A stretch of DNA of 64,000 bases from Pelodera strongyloides (taxonomy: Eukaryota > Nematoda > Chromadorea > Rhabditida > Rhabditidae). The position numbers were made by a program, and so were the translations under genes. The DNA is taken from assembly GCA_036852015.1 (NCBI GenBank), contig JAANDG010000612.1, forward strand, positions 22,228 to 86,227, in the 5' to 3' direction. This document shows, piece by piece, positions 44,138-55,840 of the stretch. A model generated the notes under the pieces. The model was not told the DNA's origin, did not search any database, and saw only the letters and a program-made list of their open reading frames with translations. How positions within the stretch are numbered: position 1 is the first letter of the stretch; the number at the start of each line of letters is the position of its first letter.

Positions 44138-45493
44138 TCTGTGTCGTCTGTGTGGCTATTAGCTAGGTACTGAATAAAACTTATGTACGTGGTCTACCCT
44201 ACGACCTACGACAACGCTTGATTCTCTCATAAAAATAATAACTAAAAAAATGATAGAAAAATACTTGCTGTCTTTCTCGTACTGACAGATAATTCAGGCT
44301 AACTATGCACAACAATCAATAATTAAAATCCAGAATTAAAATAATAAATCATCATAATTGTCAAAACATTCAGATGACAACCCGAATCTCTGTTAACCGC
44401 AATCATACAAAAAGGGCGGAGCTTAGGATGATTAGGCTCTTTGCTTGTAGGCGTGCACGCATGTCACACCCCTAGCCCTCCGGCGCGCGCCTTTCACATA
44501 AAACCCACCCGGGCGGGCACGCTTCTTGCCTGCGGGCAGAACTCTAATTGCCAGACTTATCTGCCAAGGACACCCCCAGCTGACATTGAGAAAATCTCAG
44601 GAATATACCAGATCTGCGCCCCTTTTTGGCTGTCTGATGGCAGTTTTTTGGCGCAGCGCCGCGGTAATTTATATCAGCGGTCAGGGTAAATGGTCAATCA
44701 TAATAACGCATGGACAACGTGAGATTGGTGATATAAATGTGCTATGGATAGTGTATAATGAGGCATACTCACTGAATTTCTTATCTTTCACTAAATCGGG
44801 GATAAATGCAAGACTGATGAACATTATAAATTCGTGTACGAATTGAACTTATTGATTTCAGGTCTGGTTTTGAAAAGTATGCGGGGCAATTGCACACACA
44901 TAGATATTTCATGCATTATATGCCATTTGTGGTCCAAGGGTGTCCAAGAGTGTCCACTGGTGTCCAAAGGTGTCCACTGGTGTCCACTGGTGTCCAAGGG
45001 TGTCCAGTGAGTGTCCAATGGTGTCGGGCTGTATTATCCAATAAGCCCATTTGTGCCACATTCGGCACAGAAAAGGCCAAAAGGCTGCAATGAAAGCGAA
45101 TTGTTAGAACACGTAGAATTCCTAACGCAGATTTGTGAGATTTATTGTTTTTGTTAGTTTCTATTATAAGTACAATGATGACAAGGATAACGTTAAATTT
45201 GAACAGTGCGTGTGTAACATAGTTGTACAGGCAAAGTAGGGGTCGAAAGACAGACATTTTATCACTGCCTCTGATGAATGCCTGATGAGTATGAAATGAA
45301 AGGTTACATTGACAATTATCCTGGCCACGATTATTGTTTGGGCTCTCCCGGACGAACACAGTGATGATAATCTTATCTTATTATATAAAGGAGAAGAATT
45401 TACTTTTTTGTTTGATGTTTGTATGCACGCAACGAAATCCTTTCATAAAGAAAATTTTCTATTCACAATCGAATGAGAACATACAAAATCTTT
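44138..45493. other. Intergenic between the collagen genes, part 1
   Basis: AT-rich, with a GC-rich patch near 44455-44540 (GGCGCGCGCC, CCCGGGCGGGCACG). It contains the TGTCC minisatellite (44936-45027). A fragment of the TATATAAAGGAGAAGA repeat lies at 45380-45415. No gene recognised. Confidence 0.5.
44936..45027 (+). repeat. Minisatellite, ~11-bp unit TGTCCACTGG(T)
   Basis: Eight or so units alternating GTGTCCACTGG and GTGTCCAAGGG. The Trp/Thr/Pro-rich ORFs across it are artefacts. Confidence 0.9.
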
Positions 45494-45575
45494 GCCGCTG
45501 GCGAGATTCGAACCCACAGCGGCACACAATCTCTCGCTTCACAGTCCAACGCTCTACCTGCTGAGCTATGCTAGC
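45494..45575 (-). tRNA. tRNA-like sequence with intact D-arm and T-arm, no anticodon stem
   Basis: On the minus strand the D-stem GCTC/GAGC is perfect, and the T-arm GTGGG-TTCGAAT-CTCGC pairs fully using two G-U pairs. The anticodon loop register CTGTGAA reads GTG, but the anticodon stem does not close and about 15 extra nt precede the T-stem. The 3' side CAGCGGCA pairs instead with TGCCGCTG directly upstream of the T-stem. A SINE head or pseudogene is most likely. Confidence 0.4.
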
Positions 45576-45764
45576 TTATCACAAGGATAATCCTCTGCCC
45601 TACATACAGCACCTTCAATAGCAAATTTGCATGGTAGCATTTGTCGAGTGGTGATCCAAACTGATTATTATACGTTTCCACAATCAGAGACGTGTGAATG
45701 TGTGGGAGGAGAAGAGACGAGAGTTAACTTTTTAAATTGTAGCAATCCTTTTTTTAAATAGGGA

Positions 45765-45830
45765 AACAATCGGCCGAAGGCCGATTCCTCCAGTCGGAGA
45801 AGAGCCCGTAGGGCTCTTCGAACGGCTGGT
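45765..45830. repeat. Two short GC hairpins at the edge of a dispersed repeat
   Basis: AATCGGCCGAAGGCCGATT and GAAGAGCCCGTAGGGCTCTTC-type inverted repeats, directly before the element at 45831. Confidence 0.7.
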
Positions 45831-46070
45831 CTTATTATATAAAGGAGAAGAATTTACTTTTTTGTTTGAAGCCGCGTGTGAAAGCAACGAAAAATTTGAA
45901 TATCGATAGCCCATAAAAGGATAGCCGGAGCCCCGTCTTGAGCAAGCGAAATTCGAATTTTATTTCATTACTTATCAAGATCCGTTGCAAACGTTTCACA
46001 TAAGTGTGCTCACTAATGTTACTGCATTTTAGACTTTGAAAGTCGCCTCCGGCGGCGATAGCCGTCTGGT
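45831..46070 (+). mobile_element. Dispersed repeat, TATATAAAGGAGAAGA family (copy 2)
   Basis: Starts TTATTATATAAAGGAGAAGA and ends GGCGGCGATAGCCGTCTGGT. Its 3' end is a compact hairpin (TCGCC/GGCGA). Confidence 0.8.
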
Positions 46071-46312
46071 TATTATATAAAGGAGAACGATTTTTTATCA
46101 CAATGTCGGAAACGAATTCCATAATACGTTTCAAGGATTTGGTATAAGCAGTCCAACTCTTCGTAACTCCAAAATAAGCAATACGAGTCTCAGTACCTTA
46201 ATTATAGGCAACACGTTTCAAACGTTTCATATTATGCCCATTTTTGTAATGCTTTGAAGTCACCTGTGCAGTATTGGAGTGTCGCCTCATGCGGCGATAG
46301 CCGTCTGGTAAT
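46071..46312 (+). mobile_element. Dispersed repeat, same family (copy 3, head-to-tail)
   Basis: Immediately follows copy 2. It starts TATTATATAAAGGAGAACGA and ends GCGGCGATAGCCGTCTGGTA; the interior is diverged. Confidence 0.75.
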
Positions 46313-46621
46313 TTATAAACCGAACGCAGAATAGAGCATTGTCTTGTTTTCCATTCAAATGCTATTCCATTGACAGCAATTTCAAGCAGAAGTAGGTTTG
46401 GTATGTGTTAGCTCATTGTTTTGTTCAGCGTTAGAGTTTTGCCCCCAAATTGGGAGAGTTTGTTGAGATGCTGATAAATCTAACACATTACTGTAGTTTA
46501 ACCGCGAACCATTCCGTTGGAAAGGATAGGAAAAAATTGCTTCAATCATTTTTAAGTTCAATCATTTTTACTTTTTACATACAAATAACATCATTACCCA
46601 CAAATAAAATTACGTATACTA

Positions 46622-46787
46622 TTATGGGGTTTCCAAGTGTCCGGGCAAATTTACCGTATTTTACGACTTCGCGAGACCCATGTATGAATTTCTCATGTCA
46701 AATATTCAATTCAGGGAAAATACGATAAATTTTTCTATACTTGGAAGGGAACGCACAGTTGTTTTTGGCATGCATGGAAACCCCATA
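46622..46787. repeat. Dispersed repeat, GGGGTTTCCAAGTGT family
   Basis: GGGGTTTCCAAGTGTCC ... ATACTTGGAAGGGAACGCAC ... GGAAACCCCAT. Terminally inverted; related to copies in the GST kappa and zipper gene introns. Confidence 0.7.
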
Positions 46788-46857
46788 AACATCCTCACAA
46801 TCAGAAGCCCTGATTATTCACGGAGTTCCAAGCTCAAAACCAAAGCCCCACAAGCAT

Positions 46858-47003
46858 TCCTGTGGCCGTATGCGTATGCACGAACACCGGGATCCTCCTT
46901 GGGTGGGAGGATTTATCTCTACGTGTCACTGGTTCGCGTGATCTCTCTCTTTCTCTCATCTCCCACTGGGAAGCTCCCGGCTTTCGTGCATACGGCCACT
47001 GCT
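46858..47003. mobile_element. ~146-bp palindromic element, GTGGCCGTATG family (copy 2)
   Basis: Same ends and CT-rich centre as 14990-15146. Its left copy has TGCGTATGCACGAACACCGG. Confidence 0.8.
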
Positions 47004-47386
47004 CTACTAGAAAATACCCCCACTGCTCATTTTTAGTCTTTTTTTTCGCGATAAACTTCCAAGAAAACTGAAATTTTGCGCGGTTTTTTGCCTTTTCTGG
47101 AAAACGGGTAGAGACGCCGTGCACTAGATATACAACTGGATTTTGTACTGAAATTCATGATGGACAAAATTTTCTTGCTCAACATCCGCATCCGCATATG
47201 GAACGGTTCGATAGTCAGACAGAAACCTTACCGTACTTTCTGTGTAGATTACTGTATATGAATCAAATATGCGAGTAATACAGTACACATAAGACAATTA
47301 TATTAGCGAATTGTTTATTGATTGAGAAGGCACCCGTTGTGGGCGTGGCTTGCGATTTTGTAAGAGAATTTCTTTTTGCTTTCGCT

Positions 47387-48590
47387 TTAATAACCGGGAG
47401 GGGTTCTTGGGTTGGGGCAGTGTTCGCAGCCTCCCTCCTCTCCAGAGGGTCCGGGAGGTCCCTGGGGTCCAGGCTCTCCCTTGTTTCCAGCGGGTCCGGG
47501 GTTTCCGGGAGCTCCGGGAGGTCCCTGAGGTCCTTCGGCGCTTTCTCCGTCGGTTCCAGCCTCTCCCCGAGGTCCGGGAGCTCCAGGTGGTCCCTTGACT
47601 CCCACGGGTCCGGGAGGTCCGTTAACCTGAATAACGCGTCCGGGTCCTCCCTTGGGTCCTTGCACTCCGGGTCTTCCGGGAGCTCCCATCATACCGGGGT
47701 TTCCAGCCATTCCCTGTGATCCGGGCTTTCCATCGGTTCCCTTGTCGGCGTCCTTACCCTTAGGTCCCTTAGGTCCCTTAGCTCCGGCCATTCCTTGGGG
47801 TCCGGGAGGTCCAGGTGGGCAGATGATGCATGGCTCGTTCTGAAACAAGGATTAGGGTACTCACTGTCGATCTCTCAAACATTTCTACTTCTTCCCGGTG
47901 TTTTGTCAGAGGCGAGTAAAGGTGTTATTTGAATTACGATGGCAGTAAGAGAATGATTATATACCATTGTACTATTTTACAAGTATTACAAGTAAGTGGT
48001 TTTGCCTTATTAAACGTCTAAACGCCTAAAAGCTCTAAACCAGAAGCCCCAAAACGCAGAATCAGAAGGCGACCCACGTTGACAGCGCTTTCGAGCACGT
48101 CTCCGTCCCGTCCGTTGTCTCCGTCCTTTCCGTTCTGTCCGTCGGCTCCACCCAATCCATCGTCTCCGGGAGGTCCGGGAGGACCGGCGGGACCCTGCTG
48201 GCAACCGCAGCAGCCGGGCGCCGGCTCGGCGTTCACGACGGGTGCGGCACCATAGCCGCTCGACGGGCTGCTTCCACCATACTGTCTCTTGGCACGCATC
48301 AGATGCACACCGTCGATCTGGTTGATCTCGGCCCACATGTCGCGAGAGCGCGTCTGAATTTGAGGTTTTATATGATGTTAGCTAAGATGAAGTAAAATTA
48401 TCCTATTTGGGTGACTAAGCAAGGAACTTCTTTCTGAATGTAAGCTAAGCTGATTTTTACACATGCCTGGGGGCTACTCCCTTCTTTTTTTCTCGAATTT
48501 TTCCTCATACGTTTATCAAAGGGCTTATAAGCAAAGCCAATAATGGAGCCTTAGCTAATGCGGCAACATAAACATCCCCCCCCCCCCCCC

Positions 48591-48662
<72 letters not shown>

Positions 48663-48857
48663 ATGGCAAAAGGCCTAAACAATAAATAAACGATTCACCT
48701 TGCAGAAGTCGGTCTCCATGATGAGGTGAGACTGGAAGTTGGCGATGTAAGTGTAGAGCATCGGCAGCGTGATGATCGCCGCGATGGCGGCCACGGTCGA
48801 CACGACGACGGCGAAGAACGCGACGCGACGGAGCTCGCGCTGCTCCGCCGACTCCAT
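47387..48857 (-). CDS. Nematode cuticle collagen B
   Basis: Secreted cuticle collagen. Exons, in transcript order: 48699-48857, 48078-48353, 47387-47839, all phase 0; 295 aa, the usual length for C. elegans col genes. The Nc domain [20 protein letters not shown] ... [14 protein letters not shown] is the classical homology block. SRDMWAEI follows, then RAKR at 73-76 as a furin-type processing site. The CCGC cluster precedes a short Gly-X-Y block ([13 protein letters not shown]). CIIC separates it from the long Gly-X-Y domain, which is broken once near VIQVN. The C-terminus [13 protein letters not shown] is nearly the family signature. GTGCCAG abuts the ATG, suggesting a trans-splice site; a Met ten codons upstream is in frame but less likely. 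Intron 1 has an 87-nt homopolymer tract. Confidence 0.96.
48576..48662. repeat. 87-nt poly-C tract (poly-G on the collagen B coding strand)
   Basis: C homopolymer with a single A at 48591, inside collagen B intron 1. The true length may differ, because such tracts are hard to sequence. It can form G-quadruplexes in the pre-mRNA. Confidence 0.9.
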
Positions 48858-49705
48858 CTGGCACGGTTTAGAATCCAGTTTCTGAAGCATACTGTACCTT
48901 CTTTATTGGTCTATGGTAGTACAAAAACTGTAGCAAGGTAGGTAAGCGAAAGAGGAAATACTAATTATAAGGAGCAAGACAAAACGGCGGAGAACCACTG
49001 AAGTACAAGGTAAATAGGATCGACAAAAGCTACCGTATCCTAAGAAAATTAGGAAAAAACATGAAATGAGCGTTCCAGCTCTGTTCCACCCTAGCTCGTT
49101 TGTGGCGAGTTGATGGCGAGGGTGCGACTTTAAGTAGTCTCGTCGCGGGCCTGACCCGTCCAACCCCCCGGGCTCCGCTAGAAAAAACTGCGTTCGCGCG
49201 AGATCGGGTTTTCGGCTCTAGCGCGCCCCATACCTAGCCGAGCCTCAGATCATCGCCAAAAATGAAAATTCTCTGTGAGCGGGTGAGACTGAAAATTAAA
49301 GAGAGGACTGATTACAACGTTGTGATTTGCGAGACGCAGAGAGACAGGGGAAAGAGAGAGATAGGGAGCGAATGAGAGACGGTAGCGATATCCTTCCTAT
49401 ATCTGTTGTTATAGTTTTTGAGGAATGTGTATGCAAATATGTTTATTACATGTTTGGGGCATACTCGTATACTGCCAAAATATACTTTAAAAAAATATTT
49501 GAATATTATATTTGAATATTTATTATACTCATTAAAAGAGCGCAACGCCGTGAGAGACGATGAAAAGAAAAAATCAAAGTAGATAATATAGATACTTGGA
49601 AATAATTCCACCAACAGTATATGTATATAGATGTAAATCCACAAGAGTTCACAAAGAAAATGTTGAAAGCGAAACAAAGAATTTGGTCCCACATCAAAAC
49701 TTTAG

Positions 49706-49777
49706 ACGGCACCCGCAGTCGAACCCTTTTGCCTCAGCTTTGTAGGGGAGCGACATACCGACTGCGCTATGGGTGCC
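49706..49777 (-). tRNA. tRNA-like sequence with perfect acceptor stem
   Basis: On the minus strand GGCACCC pairs 7/7 with GGGTGCC. The A-box TAGCGCAGTCGG and B-box-like GGTTCGACTGC are present. The anticodon register CTACAAA would read ACA, but anticodon and T stems are mismatched. The last 19 bp on the plus strand (CTGCGCTATGGGTGCCGCC) are duplicated in tandem (49762-49799), repeating the 5' end of the element. Confidence 0.4.
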
Positions 49778-50989
49778 GCCCTGCGCTATGGGTGCCGCCT
49801 AAAAGGACTGTAATAATCTGTATTGTCAATATACGGATATACGGTATGCGATACGATAGTGTCTGCATTTGTTTGAATGTGAATGTGCTACAGTAAGTAA
49901 ATTACTTTAATAAAGTTGCATCATTCTGGTCGTTTGTTTTGTTAACGCTATGTTTTCGAACCAGGATATTTCAGTAAACAAATTTGTTAACTAGCAGGCA
50001 TAATACAAACTAGCTACGGTAGAAATATTGTCTACGAGTTTTGTGTACACCACTATGTGTTGTAAACTTCAAGTACAGAGTGCATAGTTATTTATTCATA
50101 AATATGCGACATTGTCTGATTGTGCGGAATTTTCGCATTTTTCTGCACACAATAAAGACCTATGTTTGCCATTCACATGAGAAAAAAGATCATTAACTAT
50201 GAAATATTTCTGTATACCTTCTTTCTTCACTTAGGGTTTGACAAAAATTACATTTTACGAAATATTTCCTGTAGTGTTTTGAATGTATTATTGATTATTG
50301 GCCCTTATCATCTTAAAAAATACTAGATGATATAAAACAGCTGATTCTATTGGGCGCTTTTTACTCCGGATATGTTTTTTTTTTTCGTTTTTATTATACA
50401 AAAAACACATGGTATTATACATTATAAAAATAAATAATTATATTTTACTTCATCCATTCTTGTATATGATACACTTCTCATATTGTCATATTGTTCTTAT
50501 TAACGCATCTAGCGTATGTTTATCGAAGTTTATCGAATTTTATCGAAATTCGTTCAACGTAAGCATCCTTGAAGCAAATCCTTTTCTTAATTTTCGGCAT
50601 TTTTTCGTGAAAGTAAAAATTAGTTTCACATCTTCAGTACATGAGTACAAACCCTTGGCCCTGGGTAACTTATTCCCATATCTCTTTTCGCCTAGTTAAA
50701 ACTGCCCAAAAATGATTTTTCAGCAGTTATGCGCCCGCGGGCTGACGCGGGGGCAGGTGGGAGCGAGTGGGCGGCTTGGGCGTTTGTATTTCAGTCCGGC
50801 CAGACCGCTCTCCCAGCGATGTCCACCCGCGGGGCTTGCCGCGAACACTTTCCTAGCGAACATATCTCATGGACATTGATTGGGATACTGGGGGGACATT
50901 TTGCGGGAGCACATCTTATTATATGCGCGATACATGCGCGATACTTTGTTGTCATAATAAATGTTATGTTATGTTAAATGTTATATAAA

Positions 50990-51210
50990 GGAGACGAGTT
51001 TACTTCTTTGTTTGTTTGAACGAAACGAAATCTACGCTTCAGGCGTTTGCTACAGGTAGTACCTTTTCGCAACCCTTCAAAATAAGCGCAATGGAATTTC
51101 AATACATAAACATGGGAGATACGTTTCACACGTTTCATTTAAGTATGCAGTATGATCATTTTAATAGGATCGCCTGAGTAGTCGCCTCAGACGGCGGTAG
51201 CCGTCTGGTA
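50990..51210 (+). mobile_element. Dispersed repeat, TATATAAAGGAGAAGA family (copy 4)
   Basis: Starts TTATATAAAGGAGACGAG and ends ACGGCGGTAGCCGTCTGGTA. Confidence 0.8.
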
Positions 51211-51639
51211 ACTTAATAATTATGTTGTCAGTTTTCCTATGAAACAAAGCAACAAATCAACAATCAAGTTTTATGTACTCGACATAAGTAAAAGAATATT
51301 TATTCATCATTGTGTAAACTTACTGAACGTATCCCCAACAGAAAATCACACAGTTTCATAACATTTCATAACGATGGTTGTGATTTTTGAACTACTGGAA
51401 AAGTCTTGTATTTCGTTGTCACACAATGGCTGATAGACCGTGATATGATCACCGAACTGCTGACCAGACACAATAATCCTTTAAAAAGAGGTCTGCTATG
51501 CATATATTATTATTTCGAAAGGACGAAGCCCGAGCAAAAACTGTATGTTGCAGACAGCTTTCCTCTGGTTTCAGGAAGAGCGAAAATTATTCAATTGCCT
51601 GCTGAAATTAAACTCAATTGCAATTGCCTAGAATCAAGG

Positions 51640-51880
51640 CATAGAGACCCCATTGACCAATATGCTATATTGGGCGTGGCAATTGCTTTGTTGGCGAATC
51701 AGCGTGAATGACAACTGCGATAGAGTGTTGGGTATGACTGGCCATGGTAAGGTAAGTTGGTGGTAACTGTGGAATGTTGCGCGTGAAAATTGGTAAAAAA
51801 AATTGCATCCTAGCATATTTGAGACGGAGAATGAGATGTAGTCATCAAAAATAGGGGTTATCTGAAATGGGTCTACCTTT
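51640..51880. mobile_element. Single-arm relative of the 37840-38256 palindrome
   Basis: Shares TTGGGCGTGGCAATTGC, GACAACTGCGATAGA, GTTGGGTATG and ATCAAAAATAGGGGT in the same order as the right arm of the palindrome. It abuts the next TIR element at TTTAAAG. Confidence 0.75.
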
Positions 51881-52063
51881 AAAGCGAAATACTGGCCGGT
51901 TTTTGAAACGCATTGCGTACACCTGCTTTCTTATGCAGCATATGCAAATGAGCCAAATTAGAATGAAAAATAGACCCCTATTTTAGACCCCACGTTCCAT
52001 AAATGCATAGGGATGCAAGTACTTGAGATGCGTTTCAAAAACCGGCTGGTGTTTCGCTTTAAA
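51878..52063. mobile_element. 186-bp TIR element, TTTAAAGCGAAATACC family
   Basis: Left TTTAAAGCGAAATACTGGCC, right GGCTGGTGTTTCGCTTTAAA. The interior has TATGCAAATGAGC and AGACCCC duplicates. Confidence 0.88.
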
Positions 52064-52941
52064 GAATAAGCAAACTTGTACCTCAGACTTATACCTAGGC
52101 TAGGGGTCGAAACGGATTGCCTGACTGGATACTTACGTACATATTTTTTCTTTGTTTACTCTGCTTTATCTATAAATATATACTGTTTTGGTTTATTACA
52201 GTAGTTCGTAGTGACTTCATAGGTATATTTATCGCAAATACACACACAATAACATTAAATATAAAAAATTTGACAGCAAAATAACATGCCAATATTTATT
52301 TAAAGTCTCATCTGTACCCAGCGCCCCGATTACCATGACCAAAACATTTTAATTCCTTTTTGTCTTTACAAAACACGTAAATAAAAACACATAGAAACAA
52401 CCATCATCATACGAAAGTATCGTAGTATGTTGTAATGAATATTTATGAGCAGCGGAGGGTTATATATAAAAGATCAGCTGGTGTTTTGATTGTTTTACAT
52501 ATAACAAACGATTATTGTTCACACTGTGTAATGTACATACATACAGTAGGGTGGGTTTGAATTTTTGAATTAATTCCCCATGTTTTAGCAGTATAAGTTG
52601 TATAAAAACTCAATTTTTTGTTAAATTATGATATAAGGTCATCTGTTAGTTAGCATCAGTTTTGAAGTTTTGAGTGTAGTTTTGTGTGTTTTGAGTGCTT
52701 TTTGGTAAGCAAAAAACCGTACGCAAGTGTGTAATTGAGTGACACTTACTTTTGAAAAATTTTCCATTACATAGGTGACTAACGGAGCTTTTGGCCCTAA
52801 GCCCAGCTCGGTTTCTTGTGTTTTTTTTTATATTTTTTTTTTAATAGTAAAATCGCTTACAATTTATTATGTAATTATGTTGTACTGGCGCTATTAAATA
52901 ATCAAATGCCGTACTTTTAACCATTCCCTTAGTCGATTCCA

Positions 52942-53032
52942 TGGAAAACCAAAAACCCCGATATGGCCCCGATCACGTCCCTCAAAATATCGGGCCGTGA
53001 TCGGGACCATATCGGGGTTTCCACTTTCCTGT
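52942..53032. mobile_element. Short foldback, CCCCGATATGGCCCCGATCA family
   Basis: CCCCGATATGGCCCCGATCA is mirrored by TGATCGGGACCATATCGGGG, with GTCCCTCAAAATATCGGGCC at the centre. Confidence 0.85.
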
Positions 53033-53257
53033 GTATTTTCTATTTTTTATTCATCCTCTTGTATTTGAACGATATGAAAGATTGAGTTTCTCCGCTTATG
53101 ATTTTACTCTCAAAATTCGGAAGCGTAAAAATGCCAATAACGGTTGACACTAAATTCTCTGAAAATGCTACAAACAACAATACAACATGTCTGGAAACAT
53201 GTTTAGGCAAACTCCAAAAAATAGAAGCCCCCACTCAAATAACCATATTCATCTAAG

Positions 53258-53327
53258 GGCCGGGTGGTCCAATGGCTAGCGCGTTCGTCTCTAACGCACT
53301 CGACCCGAGTTCGACTACGGGTAGCAC
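53258..53327 (+). tRNA. tRNA-like sequence, anticodon loop TCT register
   Basis: A-box TGGTCCAATGG, B-box-like AGTTCGACTA. The anticodon stem GCGTT/AACGC is a perfect 5 bp around CGTCTCT, with G instead of U at position 33. ACCCG/CGGGT pairs around the B-box with a 10-nt loop. The acceptor stem is not matched. Likely a pseudogene or SINE, not a tRNA-Arg. Confidence 0.4.
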
Positions 53328-53538
53328 TTTGTTTATTTATTTATTTAGAACCACCACTCACTTTTCACACGTTATGACACACATATGATAGTATAATTCA
53401 CGTGAATATTCTCCATTTCATGTATGTTTATGCACGTGAGCAGACAAGAGATAAATATAATCAAACATTGTTTATATACGCTGATTGAACAAACTATTCG
53501 TCAACGCCAACTTTCTTTATCGATTTCTTTAATAATTG

Positions 53539-53717
53539 TAGCGAAATACCGGCCAGTTTTTGAAACACATCGAGTGGACCAGCATTCTTATGCAGCGCAT
53601 GCAAATGAACATAAATTACAATAAAAAATCCAGCTAAATACGAGCAAATTAGCATATATGCGTAAGAATTTAGTTGTCCACGATGCATTTCAAAAAACCG
53701 GTCGGTATTCTCGAAAT
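53539..53717. mobile_element. ~180-bp TIR element, GCGAAATACCGGCC family
   Basis: TAGCGAAATACCGGCCAGTT on the left and AAAAACCGGTCGGTATTCTC on the right; the right end is mutated. Confidence 0.8.
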
Positions 53718-55154
53718 GTGCAAACTGCAAACCGGCAAGCATTATTTTGCACATTCCCTTTACTGATAAGTTATGCGAGCAACGTATACTGTAACTTTTC
53801 CATGCACCATGCTTCATAAGGATGTCACAGCACAATTGTGAACAGTTGCGAGCTGTACAACGACCTTTCTTATAAAAGTTTGTATTGTATTGTGCGTGCA
53901 TGTTCAACTGAATTCCCATGTATGTATTATACGTAATCGGTGTTCTTACGGTTAAATTTGCCTCACAACCAAGTGTCAAACCGCTTTAAAAGCAATATTC
54001 TCTGTATATTATATTAGATTGTTTTTATCTATGTATGCTTGTTTTCGCGCGGCGTTGCGTTTGTCCTGCAAGATTTATCCTAGTAGCGGTGCCGCATGAT
54101 CTCTATCATTAGTATCAATTTAGTATCAACGCAGCGTCTATTTCGTAAACATTTCCTTTCCGGAAATCATATCCGCTCGAGGAACAGCGACAAATTGTAC
54201 AATTGATTGATATTTGAGAGTCTCTCTAGAACTTCCCTTTCTTTGTCTCTCTCTCTCTCTCTCTGTCTCTGTTCTCTCTCTTCTTTCTCTCTCTCTCTCT
54301 CAATGCGATATTCTCTTTTTCTCCCCTTCAAATCTCTCTACCTCTCTCTCTCTATCGGAGCGAACTTTCATAGAACACCATATCGCTGACATGTATCATC
54401 ATTCGTTGCTGAGTATTGATATTCAAAATAATATGAACTAGTGTAGACTTTTAACCTAATATTCTGCAATTTTGCTCAATTTCTACACCCAAAGCAAAAT
54501 TTCCCGTTTTGTTCTTTCAATATTTTGCCTCTATTCGGCCAGCATTTACGATTTACGAGCAGGCCGTTTCGACGCACTTCATTGCTAGTCATCTATGAAT
54601 TGTTTTAGCTTCCAAAACTGTTACTTAAATATAATCTTTTTAATTTTGTTCGCTTGCAATGCGTAGGCAAAATGTAAAAATTAAAGTGTAAATTCCAAAT
54701 AGCATGTTTCCAGTTTCCCGTATCTTAATTATCGATCGAGTCAATCGATAAATTAAAGAGCTATATGATTATATTTATATGATTATCATAACGCGGTGGC
54801 GGAGTAGATCGTATTGTTTTAAAACAAGCCCGTTTCACCTTTCACCAGTCTCTGACACAAAATTGATCAATAGTACAAAGGGTTCAGCTTCAAGATCAAA
54901 TTTATATTCACAAAGATGATATGATGATTAGGTTCGCTGTGTCTTTGTTTTTTTTAACGATTTAACCCCGACGACGTCCCATTTATTGTTGGTCTTCAAA
55001 TTTCCTCACTTACAGTTCAATATCTATTTGATTGTACACTATTTATATTCATATTCATATTCCCTTTTCCATATTATATAAAGCCCCACGGCTTTATATG
55101 GTGGGTACGCACTGACGTGACTCGCCCAACGGTGAAATCCTCGTTTGCGAAGGG

Positions 55155-55211
<57 letters not shown>

Positions 55212-55840
55212 GAAAGAGAGACGGGGTCACCATATTATATATGCAATATTCATTGTTTTCTTTACGTACAAGTTAATCACTTGTATGTTTCCTATTTATT
55301 TCCTCTTTTATTTGAAAAATCGACTCTTACTAGAGCTAGATTTTCCACTTCAATCAATTGTTGTCTATTGAGAACGTAGAAGTATTTATCGTGATATCAT
55401 TTTCTCTCTTTCTCTGTAGCTCTCTATCCTCTCGCATTGTATCTTCTCTCTCCTGTGGACGTTCACCTCTCCTCCTCTCTCTTGCGCTCGTTTTCTCTCT
55501 CTCTCTTTCACTCTCTCTCTCTCTCTCTCGTTTTGCTTACTATCAGCAGTGCACTCTGAGAAACCTAAACATTCAGGAAGAAATGAAATAAAATATAGCA
55601 TATTAATCATCCGTACGTTAATGATACCCATCCATATTGAAAAATATCGAAAGGTGCAACTATCCTCTAGCTCGCGCAATAGCCAGCCCGCCCCTATCAC
55701 GCTGCTCCATGCTCCAGCGTACCTGCTAGGGGACATGTGCACCCCGTAGCGCAGCAACTAGTTCGGTCAGTTCGGTGCATAACATTTTATCTATGCAGAA
55801 TCATTCCACGTGACTGTATGCGTGACAAAGCGACAAATAA

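Larger units (their letters stand above)
48858..53538. other. Intergenic between collagen B and bestrophin, part 1
   Basis: Contains the likely collagen B promoter region (48858-49300; GC-richer around 49140-49250, no element recognised), a tRNA-like sequence with a duplicated end, dispersed repeats (50990-51210, 51640-51880, 51878-52063, 52942-53032), a second tRNA-like sequence at 53258, and a lone TATATATAAAAG near 52460. No convincing coding exon. Confidence 0.5.

Noticed and set aside
45494..45575. Functional tRNA-His
   Set aside because: The anticodon stem does not close, extra bases precede the T-stem and acceptor pairing is 3 of 7.
47318..47719. 133-aa Ser/Gly-rich plus-strand open frame
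   Set aside because: Antisense shadow of the collagen B Gly-X-Y exon.
49312..49692. 126-aa minus-strand open frame
   Set aside because: Phe/Ser/Tyr/Ile-rich translation of AT- and GA-rich DNA; no motif, no splice context.
50729..50977. 82-aa open frame in a GC-rich patch
   Set aside because: Arg/Ala/Gly-rich from local GC content; no homology recognised.
52450..52720. Possible spliced-leader or other small RNA gene near a TATA-like motif
   Set aside because: No match to a GGTTTAATTACCCAAG-type leader and no Sm-like site in the right place.
53494..53979. 161-aa minus-strand open frame
   Set aside because: It runs through a TIR element (53539-53717), has mixed composition and no family or splice support.
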